64,000 nt of DNA from JAZKGA01 sp040386235 (GCA_040386235.1 JAZKGA010000001.1:806001-870000), one strand, 5' to 3'. Positions 8,872 through 18,338 are shown, counted from the first letter of the stretch. Numbers and translations are program-made. Notes: generated from the letters alone by a model not told the origin.

Positions 8872-10230
8872 ATGAATACCTATGTGCCTCATATCAGTGC
8901 TGCTTTGCATGACCTTGCGCCGCATCATGTCTATGGCACGGTCACAAAGGTGCTGGGGTTGTTAATCCAGATTGCCGGTTTTCCGCCCAGTCTCTCGATT
9001 GGCGCACGTGTCCATTTGCAACCACCCAAGCGTGAAGAAGTCCCGTGTGAAGTTATCGGGTTCCAGGATGGCCAGGCTTTGTTGATGCCCTTCGGAACGC
9101 TGGAAGGTGTGGGGCTGGGGTGTCGTGCCGTCATCCACGGGGCGCAGCCAGTGATTTATCCTGATTTGTCCTGGCTGGGTCGCGTGATTAACGGCCTGGG
9201 CCAGCCGCTGGACGGCAAGGGCCCGTTATTGCATGGGCCGACGCCGGTGGCCTTAAAAGCCAAAGCGCCCTCGGCACACACAAGGCAGCGGATCGGCCAG
9301 AAATTGAATTTGGGTGTGCGGGCGGTGAATAGTTTTACCACGCTGTGCCTGGGGCAACGGATCGGGATTTTTGCGGGATCGGGCGTCGGGAAATCTGTCT
9401 TGTTGTCGATGATGGCGCGTTATACGGCCGCTGATGTGTCGGTAATCGGCCTGATTGGCGAGCGGGGGCGCGAGGTGCAGGAATTCCTGGAAGACGATTT
9501 GGGTGAAGATGGATTGAAACGCGCGGTTGTTATTGTCGCAACGGGGGATGAGCCAGCGTTGATGCGCCGCCAGGCCGCCTATATGACCATGGCGATCGCT
9601 GAATATTTTCGGGCACAGCAGCAGCAGGTGCTGTGCATGATGGATTCCCTGACGCGGTTTGCCATGGCACAGCGTGAGATTGGGCTGTCCGCAGGCGAAC
9701 CCCCGACCGCCAAGGGATATCCGCCGACGACATTTGGGGAATTGACCCGCCTGTTGGAACGCGCAGGCCCTGGGCCAAAGGGTGAGGGGAATATTACCGG
9801 CGTCTTTTCCGTGCTGGTCGAAGGGGACGATACGAACGAACCGGTGGCCGATACGGTGCGCGGGATCATCGATGGCCATATCGTGATGGAACGGGCGATT
9901 GCCGAACGCGGACGCTATCCCGCGATTAACATTTTGAAATCCGTATCGCGATCATTGCCCAATGCGTTCACGCCCCAGCAAAACGCGATTTACCGACGTG
10001 CGAAGCAAGTCGCAAGTGTCTATGAAGATATGGCGGAACTGATACGACTTGGTGCGTATCGTAAAGGGAGCGATGCAAGCGTGGATGAGGCGATTGCCCT
10101 GTATCCGCAAATTGAAACCTTCCTGGATCAACGCAAAGAAGACAGCACAGATATTGATGGCGGATTTATTATTCTGGCGAATATCCTGGGCATGGATTAC
10201 ACGCCTGAATATCAGATAAGTGAATACTGA
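8872..10230 (+). CDS. fliI: Flagellar export ATPase FliI
   Basis: A 452-residue F1-beta-like ATPase that energises the flagellar type III export gate at the cytoplasmic face. Walker A (FAGSGVGKS) lies near residue 166, with the ATPase block GLIGERGREVQEF and DSLTRFAMAQREI after it. Start chosen at ATG 8872 (MNTYVPHI); an in-frame GTG 12 codons earlier lies close to the TTAAC boxes. The ribosome site is weak for both. The stop overlaps the fliJ start by one base. Confidence 0.95.
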   Translation: MNTYVPHISAALHDLAPHHVYGTVTKVLGLLIQIAGFPPSLSIGARVHLQPPKREEVPCEVIGFQDGQALLMPFGTLEGVGLGCRAVIHGAQPVIYPDLSWLGRVINGLGQPLDGKGPLLHGPTPVALKAKAPSAHTRQRIGQKLNLGVRAVNSFTTLCLGQRIGIFAGSGVGKSVLLSMMARYTAADVSVIGLIGERGREVQEFLEDDLGEDGLKRAVVIVATGDEPALMRRQAAYMTMAIAEYFRAQQQQVLCMMDSLTRFAMAQREIGLSAGEPPTAKGYPPTTFGELTRLLERAGPGPKGEGNITGVFSVLVEGDDTNEPVADTVRGIIDGHIVMERAIAERGRYPAINILKSVSRSLPNAFTPQQNAIYRRAKQVASVYEDMAELIRLGAYRKGSDASVDEAIALYPQIETFLDQRKEDSTDIDGGFIILANILGMDYTPEYQISEY

Positions 10231-10664
10231 TGGCGCGCCTGGCTCCGTTGATCCGGGTGCGTCGCCGCCACGTGGATGACAAACAAAAAATCCTGGCGCG
10301 ATTGTATGAACAACTTAACGCGTTGGATATTGCCGCACAAAATCTCAAATCCCGCCTGGCAGAAGAAGAGGCGTTGCTGGCGGCGCAGCCGGAATTGCAG
10401 ATATTCACTGATTTCGCCGGGTTTTCCCTGCGGGTGCGGGCTGAATTGGATCATATTGCGGACCAGTCACGCAAATTAGAACAACGTGTCGATCTGGCCC
10501 GTGATGAATTGCGTGACGCCTTTGCCGAATTAAAGAAAATTGAGATTATCGCCGATGCCCGTGAAGCCGCCGTGATCAAAGCAATTCTGAAGAAAGAAAC
10601 CGAAATGTATGACGAAATCGGTTTAAATCGCGCGATCCGTCAACAGAAAGAGGAGCGGCGATGA
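10230..10664 (+). CDS. fliJ: Flagellar export chaperone-escort protein FliJ
   Basis: A 144-residue almost wholly alpha-helical, charged protein with long heptad-like stretches (about residues 15-130), the size and form of FliJ. FliJ is the central stalk of the FliH-FliI-FliJ complex and escorts export chaperones. Sequence identity in this family is low, so the call rests on form plus position directly after fliI, with overlapping stop and start (TGATG). The stop in turn overlaps the next start (ATGA). Confidence 0.85.
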   Translation: MARLAPLIRVRRRHVDDKQKILARLYEQLNALDIAAQNLKSRLAEEEALLAAQPELQIFTDFAGFSLRVRAELDHIADQSRKLEQRVDLARDELRDAFAELKKIEIIADAREAAVIKAILKKETEMYDEIGLNRAIRQQKEERR

Positions 10665-11233
10665 GCGCAATTATCCTACACGGCATTTGTGATACGGAAG
10701 AATATTTTGAGATGGATTTTCCATCGCCGTCAAACGCGCATTGGTTGCCATGGCTACAGCAGAAGTTCTTACGCGCGGCATATCAATGTCAAACACCGGA
10801 AATGCCAGCACCCTACAAACCCGATTATACCTCATGGCAAAAGGCATTCGAGGTGTTTGACCCTGCCAGTTTGAGAATTGCGGTTGGGCACAGTGCGGGG
10901 GCTGGTTTCCTGCTAAAATACCTCAGTTCTCATCCAGATATTATGTTGGATCAACTGGTTCTGGTTGGAGCGTGGGTTGACCCAGAGCGGAAGCATGGTG
11001 ATTTTTTGCTCGGGCACTATGATCCCGGCGTGATTGATCGAGTGGGGCGGATGCACATTCTCCACTCCACGGATGATGATACTGATATCAAGAAAACATT
11101 CCAGATAGTCTCAGCTTTGTATCCAAAGGCCACACTACATATTTATAAAGACAAAGGTCATTTCTGCGAAAGCGATCTGCAATCGCGTACGTTTCCTGAG
11201 TTATGGGATATTATTAAAGGACCATGTAAATGA
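10661..11233 (+). CDS. Small serine hydrolase, RBBP9/YdeN-like alpha/beta hydrolase
   Basis: A 190-residue single-domain alpha/beta hydrolase. The nucleophile elbow GHSAGA is near residue 78, a likely acid lies in the STDDDTD stretch, and the catalytic histidine in DKGHF near residue 167. This fits the RBBP9/YdeN group of small serine hydrolases, whose substrates are mostly unknown. The coding sequence is visibly AT-richer than fliI/fliJ, suggesting later arrival. It overlaps fliJ and the next gene by four bases each, so it is translated from the same message although no flagellar role is known. Confidence 0.75.
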   Translation: MSAIILHGICDTEEYFEMDFPSPSNAHWLPWLQQKFLRAAYQCQTPEMPAPYKPDYTSWQKAFEVFDPASLRIAVGHSAGAGFLLKYLSSHPDIMLDQLVLVGAWVDPERKHGDFLLGHYDPGVIDRVGRMHILHSTDDDTDIKKTFQIVSALYPKATLHIYKDKGHFCESDLQSRTFPELWDIIKGPCK

Positions 11234-12204
11234 TCGACCCAAAAACGATGCAGGCCTGGTATGCCACGGAATATGGCGGGCCGGAGGTGTTGGAATGCCG
11301 CACTGTGCCAGTGCCAGAAATTGGCTCGCACGATGTGCTGGTGCAGGTGCAGGCAACGACCGTATCCGCCGCGGACCGCCGTATCCGTGCGGGTGATTTT
11401 CCGCGCGGGATGGGCCTGATGGGGCGATTATTCTTTGGATTGCGCCGCCCGCGTCAAGCGATATTGGGGGCTGAGTTAACGGGGCGTATTGTCGCGATCG
11501 GGTCCAAGGTGACCGCCTTTTCCGTGGGCGATGATATCATCGCCATGACGGGCATAAAACTGGGTGCCCATGCTGAATACGTGGCCTTACGCGACACCGG
11601 ATTAATCGTGAAGCGCCCTGTGGATATGGCCATTGAAACAGCTGCGGCCCTGTCGTTCGGCGGGCTGACCGCGCGCGATTATCTGCGTCGTGCCAATCTG
11701 CAACGCGGTGAGCGCATTCTGGTCATCGGTGCATCCGGCGCGGTTGGCAGTGCGATTGTACAATTGGCCGCTGTTGCCAATGCAGACGTAACGACGGTGA
11801 CCAGTGCTGCCAATCTGGATATGGTGCGCGGCCTGGGGGCGCATACAGTTATTGATTATACGACACAAGATGTGAGCAATCTGGGCCAGTCTTATGACGT
11901 TATTGCCGATTGTGTTGGTACACTTGCCTTCGCAACAGCCATTCCGTTATTGCTGGAAGGTGGACGATATTTGGCCATCAATGGCGACTTGCGGGACATG
12001 CTGGCGCGTCATCAGGGCACGCGCCGCACGATTTCAGGCCCAGCGGCAGAACGGCTTGATGATTTGCAAGCGTTGGTAGCGTTAGTGCTCAGCGGGCAAT
12101 TCCAGCCGGTGATCGACAGCGTTTTGCCTTTCGCCGATCTTCCCCAGGCGCACGCCCGCGCCGATACAAAACGTAAGCGCGGCAGTATCGTGATTACGCG
12201 ATAA
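11230..12204 (+). CDS. Zinc-independent MDR oxidoreductase (quinone oxidoreductase type)
   Basis: A 324-residue medium-chain dehydrogenase/reductase. A GroES-like N-domain (GAELTGRIVAIGSKV at about 78-92) precedes a nucleotide-binding Rossmann motif (GASGAVGSAIVQLA, about 164-178) and the C-terminal KRKRGSIVI strand. The zinc-binding cysteines of alcohol dehydrogenases are absent, pointing to an NADPH-dependent quinone or enal reductase. Substrate unknown. It overlaps the hydrolase by ATGA, and its last 11 bases overlap the end of the convergent proline-rich gene. Confidence 0.85.
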   Translation: MIDPKTMQAWYATEYGGPEVLECRTVPVPEIGSHDVLVQVQATTVSAADRRIRAGDFPRGMGLMGRLFFGLRRPRQAILGAELTGRIVAIGSKVTAFSVGDDIIAMTGIKLGAHAEYVALRDTGLIVKRPVDMAIETAAALSFGGLTARDYLRRANLQRGERILVIGASGAVGSAIVQLAAVANADVTTVTSAANLDMVRGLGAHTVIDYTTQDVSNLGQSYDVIADCVGTLAFATAIPLLLEGGRYLAINGDLRDMLARHQGTRRTISGPAAERLDDLQALVALVLSGQFQPVIDSVLPFADLPQAHARADTKRKRGSIVITR

Positions 12205-14098
12205 GGGTGTCGCTGGTCACGCGATCAGTCGTGAAATCATGCCAATGCGCGTTTTTCAGATGAAAGAAGATATCGCCGCTTAAATCACTGCGGATCAGGG
12301 CGCGGGCGTAAAGGCGCGCGATGTGATTACGTGCGTCGCCTGAAAACGGGTGGTCGGATATAACCTGGGCATCCAGGGTTTTGGCATCGGCCCTGTACAA
12401 CCCTTCCAACTGCATATCGCCCATGCGGCTAAGCCGCGCGGCAAGGACAAAACGCAATGCTTTTTTGCGGTTTTTGTCGCGGTCAGCCGGCCGCTTATCC
12501 TCTAGGTCACGAGGAATATACAGCATGACGCGATCCATCATCCCCTGGTCATTCAGCAGTGGCAGGGGAATGGGCCGCCAGCTTTGCCCGTCCTGATCTT
12601 TCACCACAGTTGATTGCGTACTGGCTATATCTTGTAAGGCCGTCTGGATGGTCTTCAGCAGGGTTTGCCGGGTCGCCGCATTCATACCCGTGTCATCGGG
12701 CATAAAGAAAGTCTCACCCAGCGTTCCACCACGCATAAGCGCGAGTAGCAGGCCCGCAGGGCCGGTTAGCTGGGCCGCCTGTGCAGTTCCGCCAACGCGT
12801 GGAAATTGCCGTTCCAGAATGGGCGACAGTGATGGCCCAGCCAGTAAAAGCAGCTGACTGAATTCCGGCCAGCTGCCGGGCAGGATGCGCAGGGACGGGG
12901 ATGATGGTTGCGGCGTCGCGGCATGCAACTGGCTGGGTGGCAGGTTGTATGCCTGGGGCAACGTAACGATCAAGCGCGATCCGGGGGGCAAAGACTGGGT
13001 CGGATAATGCAGGATATAAGGGGTGGGAACGGCCTGCCTGTCGGGGCGGAACAGAGTGATCACCGGCTGTTGTCGTGCGGTCAGGCCCGTGACAATCGCC
13101 CATTGCTGGCCTGGCCGTAACGGCAGCGTCAACATTAAGGCATCATCGGCCAATCCCATTGCGGCATTGCCCCTGGGCACATTTCCCATTGCCGCCATGG
13201 GGGTGGTCGCAGGAAAAGTCAGCGGCACACCCTGCGGCGCGGGGGGCAGGGTGGCAATGATTTTCACATCCTGGGCCGTGTCCTGAAAGGCCGGAGCGGG
13301 CTGCGGTGTTTGGGGTGTCAGGGGGAATAACGGCAGCCCGTTTGTGGTTGGCAGAGTGGGGACAGAGAGGGGGATGGATGTGATGGGCAAGGCACGGGGC
13401 AACGCGGGCTGCATCGGGATCGGTAAAACGGCAGACAGCAAAGGTGGCGGCACCAAGGGCGGCGCAGGGATTTGCAGCGGGGTTGAGGCCGGCGGCAACG
13501 TCACAGGTGCAATGGGGAAAGTCAGCCGTGGCATGACAGAAATTGTGGTAATGGGCGGCGCGGGGGGCAAAAGTGACGGTGTGGCCACGGGCGTCAGGCG
13601 CAATGTTTGCGCCAAAGGCAAGGGCAGGCGAACGGGCAGCGTTACGGGCGGGATCGTACCGCGCGGTGGGATCATCAGTTCCATATCAGGCGGCAGTTTA
13701 ACATGCCCTCCGGTCCCTGATGGCGGCGGCGGTGTGGTGCCGGGCGGAACAGCCGGTGGCATGGGCGGGGTTTGCGATGACCCAGGCGGGGGCACAGGTA
13801 TGCCGGGTAAGGTTGGGCGGATTATGACCTGGCGTGGTGTTTGGACGGCAGGCACCTCTATCGTCATTTTATCGCCAGGCTGTAATCTGGGTGATGCATT
13901 GTTTTGCAGCCGCATGTCACCGGCCATGGTCCGCAGGATGATCGACTGATCCGGCAGGCGGGCAATCACCTCGCCATTCAAGCGCACTGCGCTGCGCAAA
14001 TTATTCAGATCGGTGGGCAGGTCCAATATTTTCAAGGTCAGCGCATCCCGCGTCACGGGCGGGGGCATCACCAAAGGTGGCAGGGAAATATCGGCCAT
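12194..14098 (-). CDS. Proline-rich FliK-like protein, function unproven
   Basis: A 634-residue protein in three parts. Residues 1-90 carry a pattern (GEVIARLPDQSIILRT, LQPGDKMTIEV) like the N-terminal part of some hook-length control proteins. About 95-300 is very rich in proline with repeated short PP motifs. The C-terminal 150 residues form a globular region (LAARLSRMGDMQLEGLY) with faint likeness to the FliK C-domain. It sits directly after flhG at the end of the flhA-flhF-flhG cluster. I infer a second FliK-type or other secreted flagellar protein; a canonical fliK lies separately at 26990-28552. No catalytic motif is seen. Confidence 0.55.
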   Translation of the reverse strand: MADISLPPLVMPPPVTRDALTLKILDLPTDLNNLRSAVRLNGEVIARLPDQSIILRTMAGDMRLQNNASPRLQPGDKMTIEVPAVQTPRQVIIRPTLPGIPVPPPGSSQTPPMPPAVPPGTTPPPPSGTGGHVKLPPDMELMIPPRGTIPPVTLPVRLPLPLAQTLRLTPVATPSLLPPAPPITTISVMPRLTFPIAPVTLPPASTPLQIPAPPLVPPPLLSAVLPIPMQPALPRALPITSIPLSVPTLPTTNGLPLFPLTPQTPQPAPAFQDTAQDVKIIATLPPAPQGVPLTFPATTPMAAMGNVPRGNAAMGLADDALMLTLPLRPGQQWAIVTGLTARQQPVITLFRPDRQAVPTPYILHYPTQSLPPGSRLIVTLPQAYNLPPSQLHAATPQPSSPSLRILPGSWPEFSQLLLLAGPSLSPILERQFPRVGGTAQAAQLTGPAGLLLALMRGGTLGETFFMPDDTGMNAATRQTLLKTIQTALQDIASTQSTVVKDQDGQSWRPIPLPLLNDQGMMDRVMLYIPRDLEDKRPADRDKNRKKALRFVLAARLSRMGDMQLEGLYRADAKTLDAQVISDHPFSGDARNHIARLYARALIRSDLSGDIFFHLKNAHWHDFTTDRVTSDTLIA

Positions 14099-14117
14099 AA
14101 TTTAAGTCTAACATTCC

Positions 14118-14153
14118 TCTGCGTTCTGTCGGAACAAAAAAAGGGAACGCAGA
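14118..14153 (-). other. Intergenic hairpin between flhG and the proline-rich gene
   Basis: Perfect 9-bp inverted repeat TCTGCGTTC / GAACGCAGA around an 18-base loop. There is no T-run in the minus-strand direction, so a simple terminator is doubtful. It could cut or stabilise the message between two operon genes. Confidence 0.4.
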
Positions 14154-14166
14154 AGACGTAAAGACC

Positions 14167-15009
14167 TTACGCCTCGGCGGCGGCTTTTTGATGCTCAACC
14201 AGCATTTTCAAAACGTATTTTCCGACCTTTTCAACGTCACTCGCGGCATCCGCGTTTGGTGACCGGATAAGGATCGGTGTTTGATGGCGAATGCTGTCCT
14301 TCACCTTCGCATCCTGGCGCACCATTCCGGCCAAAGGCGGAGTCAGGCGCAGGAAATTCTCACTGGCTTTTAATAACGTCTTATAGGTCTTTTCACCTTC
14401 GGACTGCGTCGTCGCCATATTAATGACGATTGAAATATGTTTCGACATGCCGGCGGCGTTGCCCAGTTTGATAAACGCATAGGCGTCTGTCAATGACGTT
14501 GGTTCATCAGTTGTCACCAGCAATGTGCGGGTGGCAGAGGCCGACAATAACCGCACGGTGCGATCAACACCCGCGCCCAAATCGATGATTACAATGTCGT
14601 ATTGGTCGGCGATATCCAGCAACTGATCACGCAGGAAAACCAGCCGTTGCGACGGCAAAGCAGACAGGGATGCCTGACCAGACCGTCCCGCAATAATATC
14701 GAAACCGCCATCTTCATAGCGTTGAATAACTTTATCCAGGCCCAACCGGCCGCGAATAACGTCGTTTAAATCACGCTTGGGCATCAGGCCCAGTTGGACA
14801 TCCACGTTCGCCAGGCCCAAATCCCCATCGAACAGCAAGACGCGTTTACCCTGACGGGCCAGCGCGTGGGACAGGGTGATCGAAAACCATGTCTTGCCGA
14901 CACCGCCCTTACCACTGGCAACGGCGATGATGTTGTTGCCGCGACGGTAAATCGGCGAACCGGGTTTGAAACCGGCGGCGGCATCAGAGAAAAACGATGT
15001 TTCGGACAT
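14167..15009 (-). CDS. flhG: Flagellar number regulator FlhG (MinD-like ATPase)
   Basis: A 280-residue ParA/MinD-family ATPase. It has a deviant Walker A GKGGVGKT (about residues 31-38), the FDGDLGLANVD motif and VIIDLGAGV (Walker B). FlhG/FleN limits flagellar number and acts with the GTPase FlhF at the pole. The start at ATG 15009 (MSETSFF) follows the flhF stop by 7 bases; the longer open frame upstream lies inside flhF and is not coding. The C-terminal amphipathic tail (YVLKMLVEHQ) fits membrane targeting. Confidence 0.92.
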   Translation of the reverse strand: MSETSFFSDAAAGFKPGSPIYRRGNNIIAVASGKGGVGKTWFSITLSHALARQGKRVLLFDGDLGLANVDVQLGLMPKRDLNDVIRGRLGLDKVIQRYEDGGFDIIAGRSGQASLSALPSQRLVFLRDQLLDIADQYDIVIIDLGAGVDRTVRLLSASATRTLLVTTDEPTSLTDAYAFIKLGNAAGMSKHISIVINMATTQSEGEKTYKTLLKASENFLRLTPPLAGMVRQDAKVKDSIRHQTPILIRSPNADAASDVEKVGKYVLKMLVEHQKAAAEA

Positions 15010-15016
15010 AGCGTGT

Positions 15017-16126
15017 CTATCCTGCCTTATATTGGGAAAAAGGGGAAGGTGCGTTTGCACCGGGAAGCAAATAATGCGCCAGAATTTTTGGCGACAGCGC
15101 CTGCAATCCTTCTGCGACATGTGCGGCATTGCCAATTTCGGCAAAGGCCATATTGCCAGCATTGGCCGCGGCCAGCAGGCCGCCATAGCGACGGGCCATA
15201 TCCAGGCGTGTGCCGATTAGACGACGGACGCCCAAGGCGCTGTAAAGGCGGGCCATGTCGGCGGATTCTGCCGCATCAAGCCCGGCGGGAATGACCAGCA
15301 CAGGTTCAATGGCCGACGCGGCCGAGAATTTCGCCAATGTTTTCATGGACTCAGTCGAAAAAGGCGACAGGCCGGGCATATCGATAAAGACGGCTGTTTC
15401 CGGATGAATACTGGCCAGGCGGGCCTTAAGGTCATTCGGCGTTTTGATTTTGTATAAGGGGACTTCCAGCAGGCGGGTAAACGCCTCCAACTGCTCAACC
15501 CCACCGGCGCGCAGCGTATCGGCGGTGATGACCGCAGCGGGCATGTTTTGTAACACCGCCTTGGCGGCGAATTTAGCCGTGGTGAGGGTTTTGCCGGCCC
15601 CAGGCGGGCCGATGAACATCGTCGCCTTGCGGATCGATTGCGGTTTTTGTGTTGCGGGCATGATCGGTGCAAACCGGAACAGGTTTTCAAGAGCTGCCAC
15701 CAAAGCACCGCGGGCGTCTTCAAACCCCATAACCATACAGCAAGACAGGATAGGGTCCGATACATCTTCAGGAACGCCGTGGCGCAGCATGACTTCGGTT
15801 AGTTGTTCGGTTACGCCGCCTTCGGCGCCATCTTCGTCATCGTATTGCAGCCAGTTATCGGCATCCGCGACGTGGCCTTGGGCAGCATCAGCAACTTCGA
15901 ATGCGGGGGCGGTGTGTTGTGATCTCAGGGTCTGTGAAGGGCGCGGGCTGGCCACGGACATGTTGTCGGCGTCGATTGCAGCCGTTAATGTCACGCCACG
16001 AGGGCGGCCACGGACAGGGCCCGGATCTTCACGCGTGGCGATGATGATAGCATCTTCACCCAGTGCATCACGTACCATTTGCATTGCCTCAGTCATGGTT
16101 TGGGCATAAAAGGATTTGAGCCGCAT
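15017..16126 (-). CDS. flhF: Flagellar placement GTPase FlhF
   Basis: A 369-residue SRP-family GTPase. The N-terminal B domain begins MRLKSFYAQTMTEAMQMVRDALG, a variable linker follows (about 50-140), and the NG domain has P-loop GPPGAGKT, ADTLRAGGVEQL and a DMPGL motif in place of the usual DTAG. FlhF marks the pole for flagellar assembly and recruits FliF. Its own intergenic region holds a CtrA box and a -10 element, so it can be expressed apart from flhA. It is followed closely by flhG. Confidence 0.93.
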   Translation of the reverse strand: MRLKSFYAQTMTEAMQMVRDALGEDAIIIATREDPGPVRGRPRGVTLTAAIDADNMSVASPRPSQTLRSQHTAPAFEVADAAQGHVADADNWLQYDDEDGAEGGVTEQLTEVMLRHGVPEDVSDPILSCCMVMGFEDARGALVAALENLFRFAPIMPATQKPQSIRKATMFIGPPGAGKTLTTAKFAAKAVLQNMPAAVITADTLRAGGVEQLEAFTRLLEVPLYKIKTPNDLKARLASIHPETAVFIDMPGLSPFSTESMKTLAKFSAASAIEPVLVIPAGLDAAESADMARLYSALGVRRLIGTRLDMARRYGGLLAAANAGNMAFAEIGNAAHVAEGLQALSPKILAHYLLPGANAPSPFSQYKAG

Positions 16127-16157
16127 GGCCTATGTTAACAAGGTTTTCTTCGCACGA

Positions 16158-16184
16158 ATCATACGAATCTTAATGAAATGTTAA
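16158..16184 (-). promoter_or_regulatory. flhF promoter with perfect CtrA box and two GANTC sites
   Basis: On the minus strand, TTAA-N7-TTAA (16184-16170) is followed at once by GATTC (16169-16165) and again GATTC (16160-16156). A -10-like TATGAT lies at 16163-16158, with the CtrA box over the -35 position. GANTC is the CcrM methylation site. The predicted start is near 16151, about 25 bases before the flhF start codon. Confidence 0.65.
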
Positions 16185-16235
16185 CGTATGGGACCTTCAC
16201 GGCGCAACCCTTAAATAGATAAGGCAATACGCGGG

Positions 16236-18338
16236 TCATACAGTGCCCAGCGTTTTGATTTTTGCGCGGGGGTGGATCTCGGTCTGGCTCATGACCACCG
16301 TATGGTTGCGGAAGCGTTCGACGACCGACCGGACATAGGGGCGCACGCTGGCGGAACACAGCAAGACGGGGCTTTCACCCATCTGTGTGAATTTCTCATA
16401 TGCTTTGCGAATATCGCTGATTAATTCCTGCAACAGGGATGGCGGCATCACCAATTGCCGTTCATCAATCGTATTGCCGACCAGGTTTTCGGCAAAGGCC
16501 TGCTCCCATTTCGGTGATAATGTCAGTAATGGAACAAACCCCTGCATATTGGTATTGGCATCACACAGCTGGCGGGCCAGGCGCGCCCGAACATGTTCGG
16601 TAATCAGCCCCACATTTTTGGTGTAACTGGCGGCTTCGGCCACGCCTTCCAAAATGGTGGGCAGATTGCGCACGGAAACGCGTTCGGCGACCAGGTTTTG
16701 CAGGACGCGCTGCAACGACGACACGGTCAGTTGCGCCGGAATAACATCGCCCACCAGTTTTTGGTATTCAGGGGCCAGTTCGTCCAGTAAACGCTGGGTT
16801 TCCGTATAGGACAGCAGGTCGGACATATGATCTTTAATGATCTCGGTTAAATGCGTGGTAATAACCGTGCCCGCATCTACAACGGTGTAGCCGCGGAAAT
16901 GTGCCTCTTCCCGATGACGTTCGTCGATCCACATGGCGGGCAGGCCAAATGTCGGCTCAATTGTGTTTTCACCGGGCAGGGTGATCGGCTGGCCGCCAGG
17001 ATCCATGCACAGCAACATATTCGGGCGGACTTCGCCGCGACCGGATTCAATCTCACGCAGGCGAACGACATATGTGTTGCTGGGCAATTGCAAATTGTCC
17101 TGGATGCGCACGCTGGGCAGGATATAGCCCATATCTTCGGCCAATTGACGCCGCAGGCCCTTCACCTGGTTCGTCAGGCGATTGCCCTCTCCCTGAACCA
17201 GACCCAGCAAACCGTATCCTAGTTCGAGACGTATCGTATCCATGGCCAAAGACTTGGAAATCGGTTCTTCGGCTGGCTTTGCGCGGGCCGCTTCGGCGAT
17301 TTCATCGCTGGCCTTATCCTTAAGGGCCGTTTGTCTTCTAACCAGTATATAAGTAACTCCGCCAGTCACGCCGGCCAGAAACAGGAAGGGTAAGGCAGGA
17401 ATGCCGGGGATAAGAGCAACCGAGGCCATGATGACGGAACTAACCCCAATGGCGCGCGGATAACGGGCGAATTGATCAACCAAGGCTGCATCCGCGGTGC
17501 CTTCGACGCCCGCTTTTGATACCAGCAAACCGGCACCCACTGAAATGATCAGGGCAGGGATCTGGCTGACCAGGCCGTCACCAATGGTCAGCAGGGTATA
17601 GGTGCTGGCGGCATCGGCCAGTGACATATTTTTCGATACAGCACCGATAATAATGCCACCGATAATATTGATAAAGGTCACCAAAAGGGCGGCGATGGCA
17701 TCCCCTTTCACGAATTTCGCGGCACCATCCATGGCCCCAAAAAACGTGCTTTCGGCCTGAAGGTCAGATCGACGCTTCTTCGCCTCTTGTTCGTCAATAA
17801 TCCCGGCTGACAAATCGCTGTCGATTGCCATCTGCTTACCCGGCATGGCATCAAGGGAGAAGCGGGCTGCGACCTCGGCAATCCGGCCCGACCCCTTCGT
17901 AATAACGATGAAGTTGACGATGACCAAAATACCAAAAATAATGCCACCGACCACATAGTTATCCTGGATCATAAAATGGCCGAAGGCCTGAATAATATGG
18001 CCTGCGGCGTCTTCGCCATTATGGCCTTCGGTCAGGATCAGCCGCGTCGTTGCGATGTTTAAGCCAAGGCGTAACGCCGTGGTGATCAGCAGTACGGTCG
18101 GAAAGGTTGTAAAATCCAGCGGCCTTTGAATGAACAAAACCGTCATCAAAACAAGAATTGATAAGGTAATTGAGATAGATAAGCCGATATCCAAAAGCCA
18201 TGCGGGAATGGGGACCAGCATGAACATCAGGATAATAACAATACCGAAGGCAAAGACGACGTCTTTGCTGACGACCGATCGCGCCGCGCTGCGGGCGGAT
18301 GTCATGGTCATAGGGGGTAAAGCGGGCAGGCCAGCCAT
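16236..18338 (-). CDS. flhA: Flagellar export gate protein FlhA
   Basis: A 700-residue export-gate protein. The N-terminal half holds eight transmembrane helices (from about residue 25) and the conserved cytoplasmic FHIPEP segment (RIAEVAARFSLDAMPGKQMA). The C-terminal cytoplasmic half docks export chaperones. It forms the nonameric ring under the basal body. It lies 28 bases after flbD, and a 109-base gap with its own promoter separates it from flhF. Confidence 0.96.
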   Translation of the reverse strand: MAGLPALPPMTMTSARSAARSVVSKDVVFAFGIVIILMFMLVPIPAWLLDIGLSISITLSILVLMTVLFIQRPLDFTTFPTVLLITTALRLGLNIATTRLILTEGHNGEDAAGHIIQAFGHFMIQDNYVVGGIIFGILVIVNFIVITKGSGRIAEVAARFSLDAMPGKQMAIDSDLSAGIIDEQEAKKRRSDLQAESTFFGAMDGAAKFVKGDAIAALLVTFINIIGGIIIGAVSKNMSLADAASTYTLLTIGDGLVSQIPALIISVGAGLLVSKAGVEGTADAALVDQFARYPRAIGVSSVIMASVALIPGIPALPFLFLAGVTGGVTYILVRRQTALKDKASDEIAEAARAKPAEEPISKSLAMDTIRLELGYGLLGLVQGEGNRLTNQVKGLRRQLAEDMGYILPSVRIQDNLQLPSNTYVVRLREIESGRGEVRPNMLLCMDPGGQPITLPGENTIEPTFGLPAMWIDERHREEAHFRGYTVVDAGTVITTHLTEIIKDHMSDLLSYTETQRLLDELAPEYQKLVGDVIPAQLTVSSLQRVLQNLVAERVSVRNLPTILEGVAEAASYTKNVGLITEHVRARLARQLCDANTNMQGFVPLLTLSPKWEQAFAENLVGNTIDERQLVMPPSLLQELISDIRKAYEKFTQMGESPVLLCSASVRPYVRSVVERFRNHTVVMSQTEIHPRAKIKTLGTV

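Noticed and set aside
13344..13949. Long glycine-rich open frame on the plus strand
   Set aside because: It is the antisense of the proline-rich coding region (CCN on one strand reads GGN on the other); no ribosome site or family.
14118..14153. Hairpin as a rho-independent terminator
   Set aside because: No T-run follows on the minus strand, so it is listed only as a hairpin.
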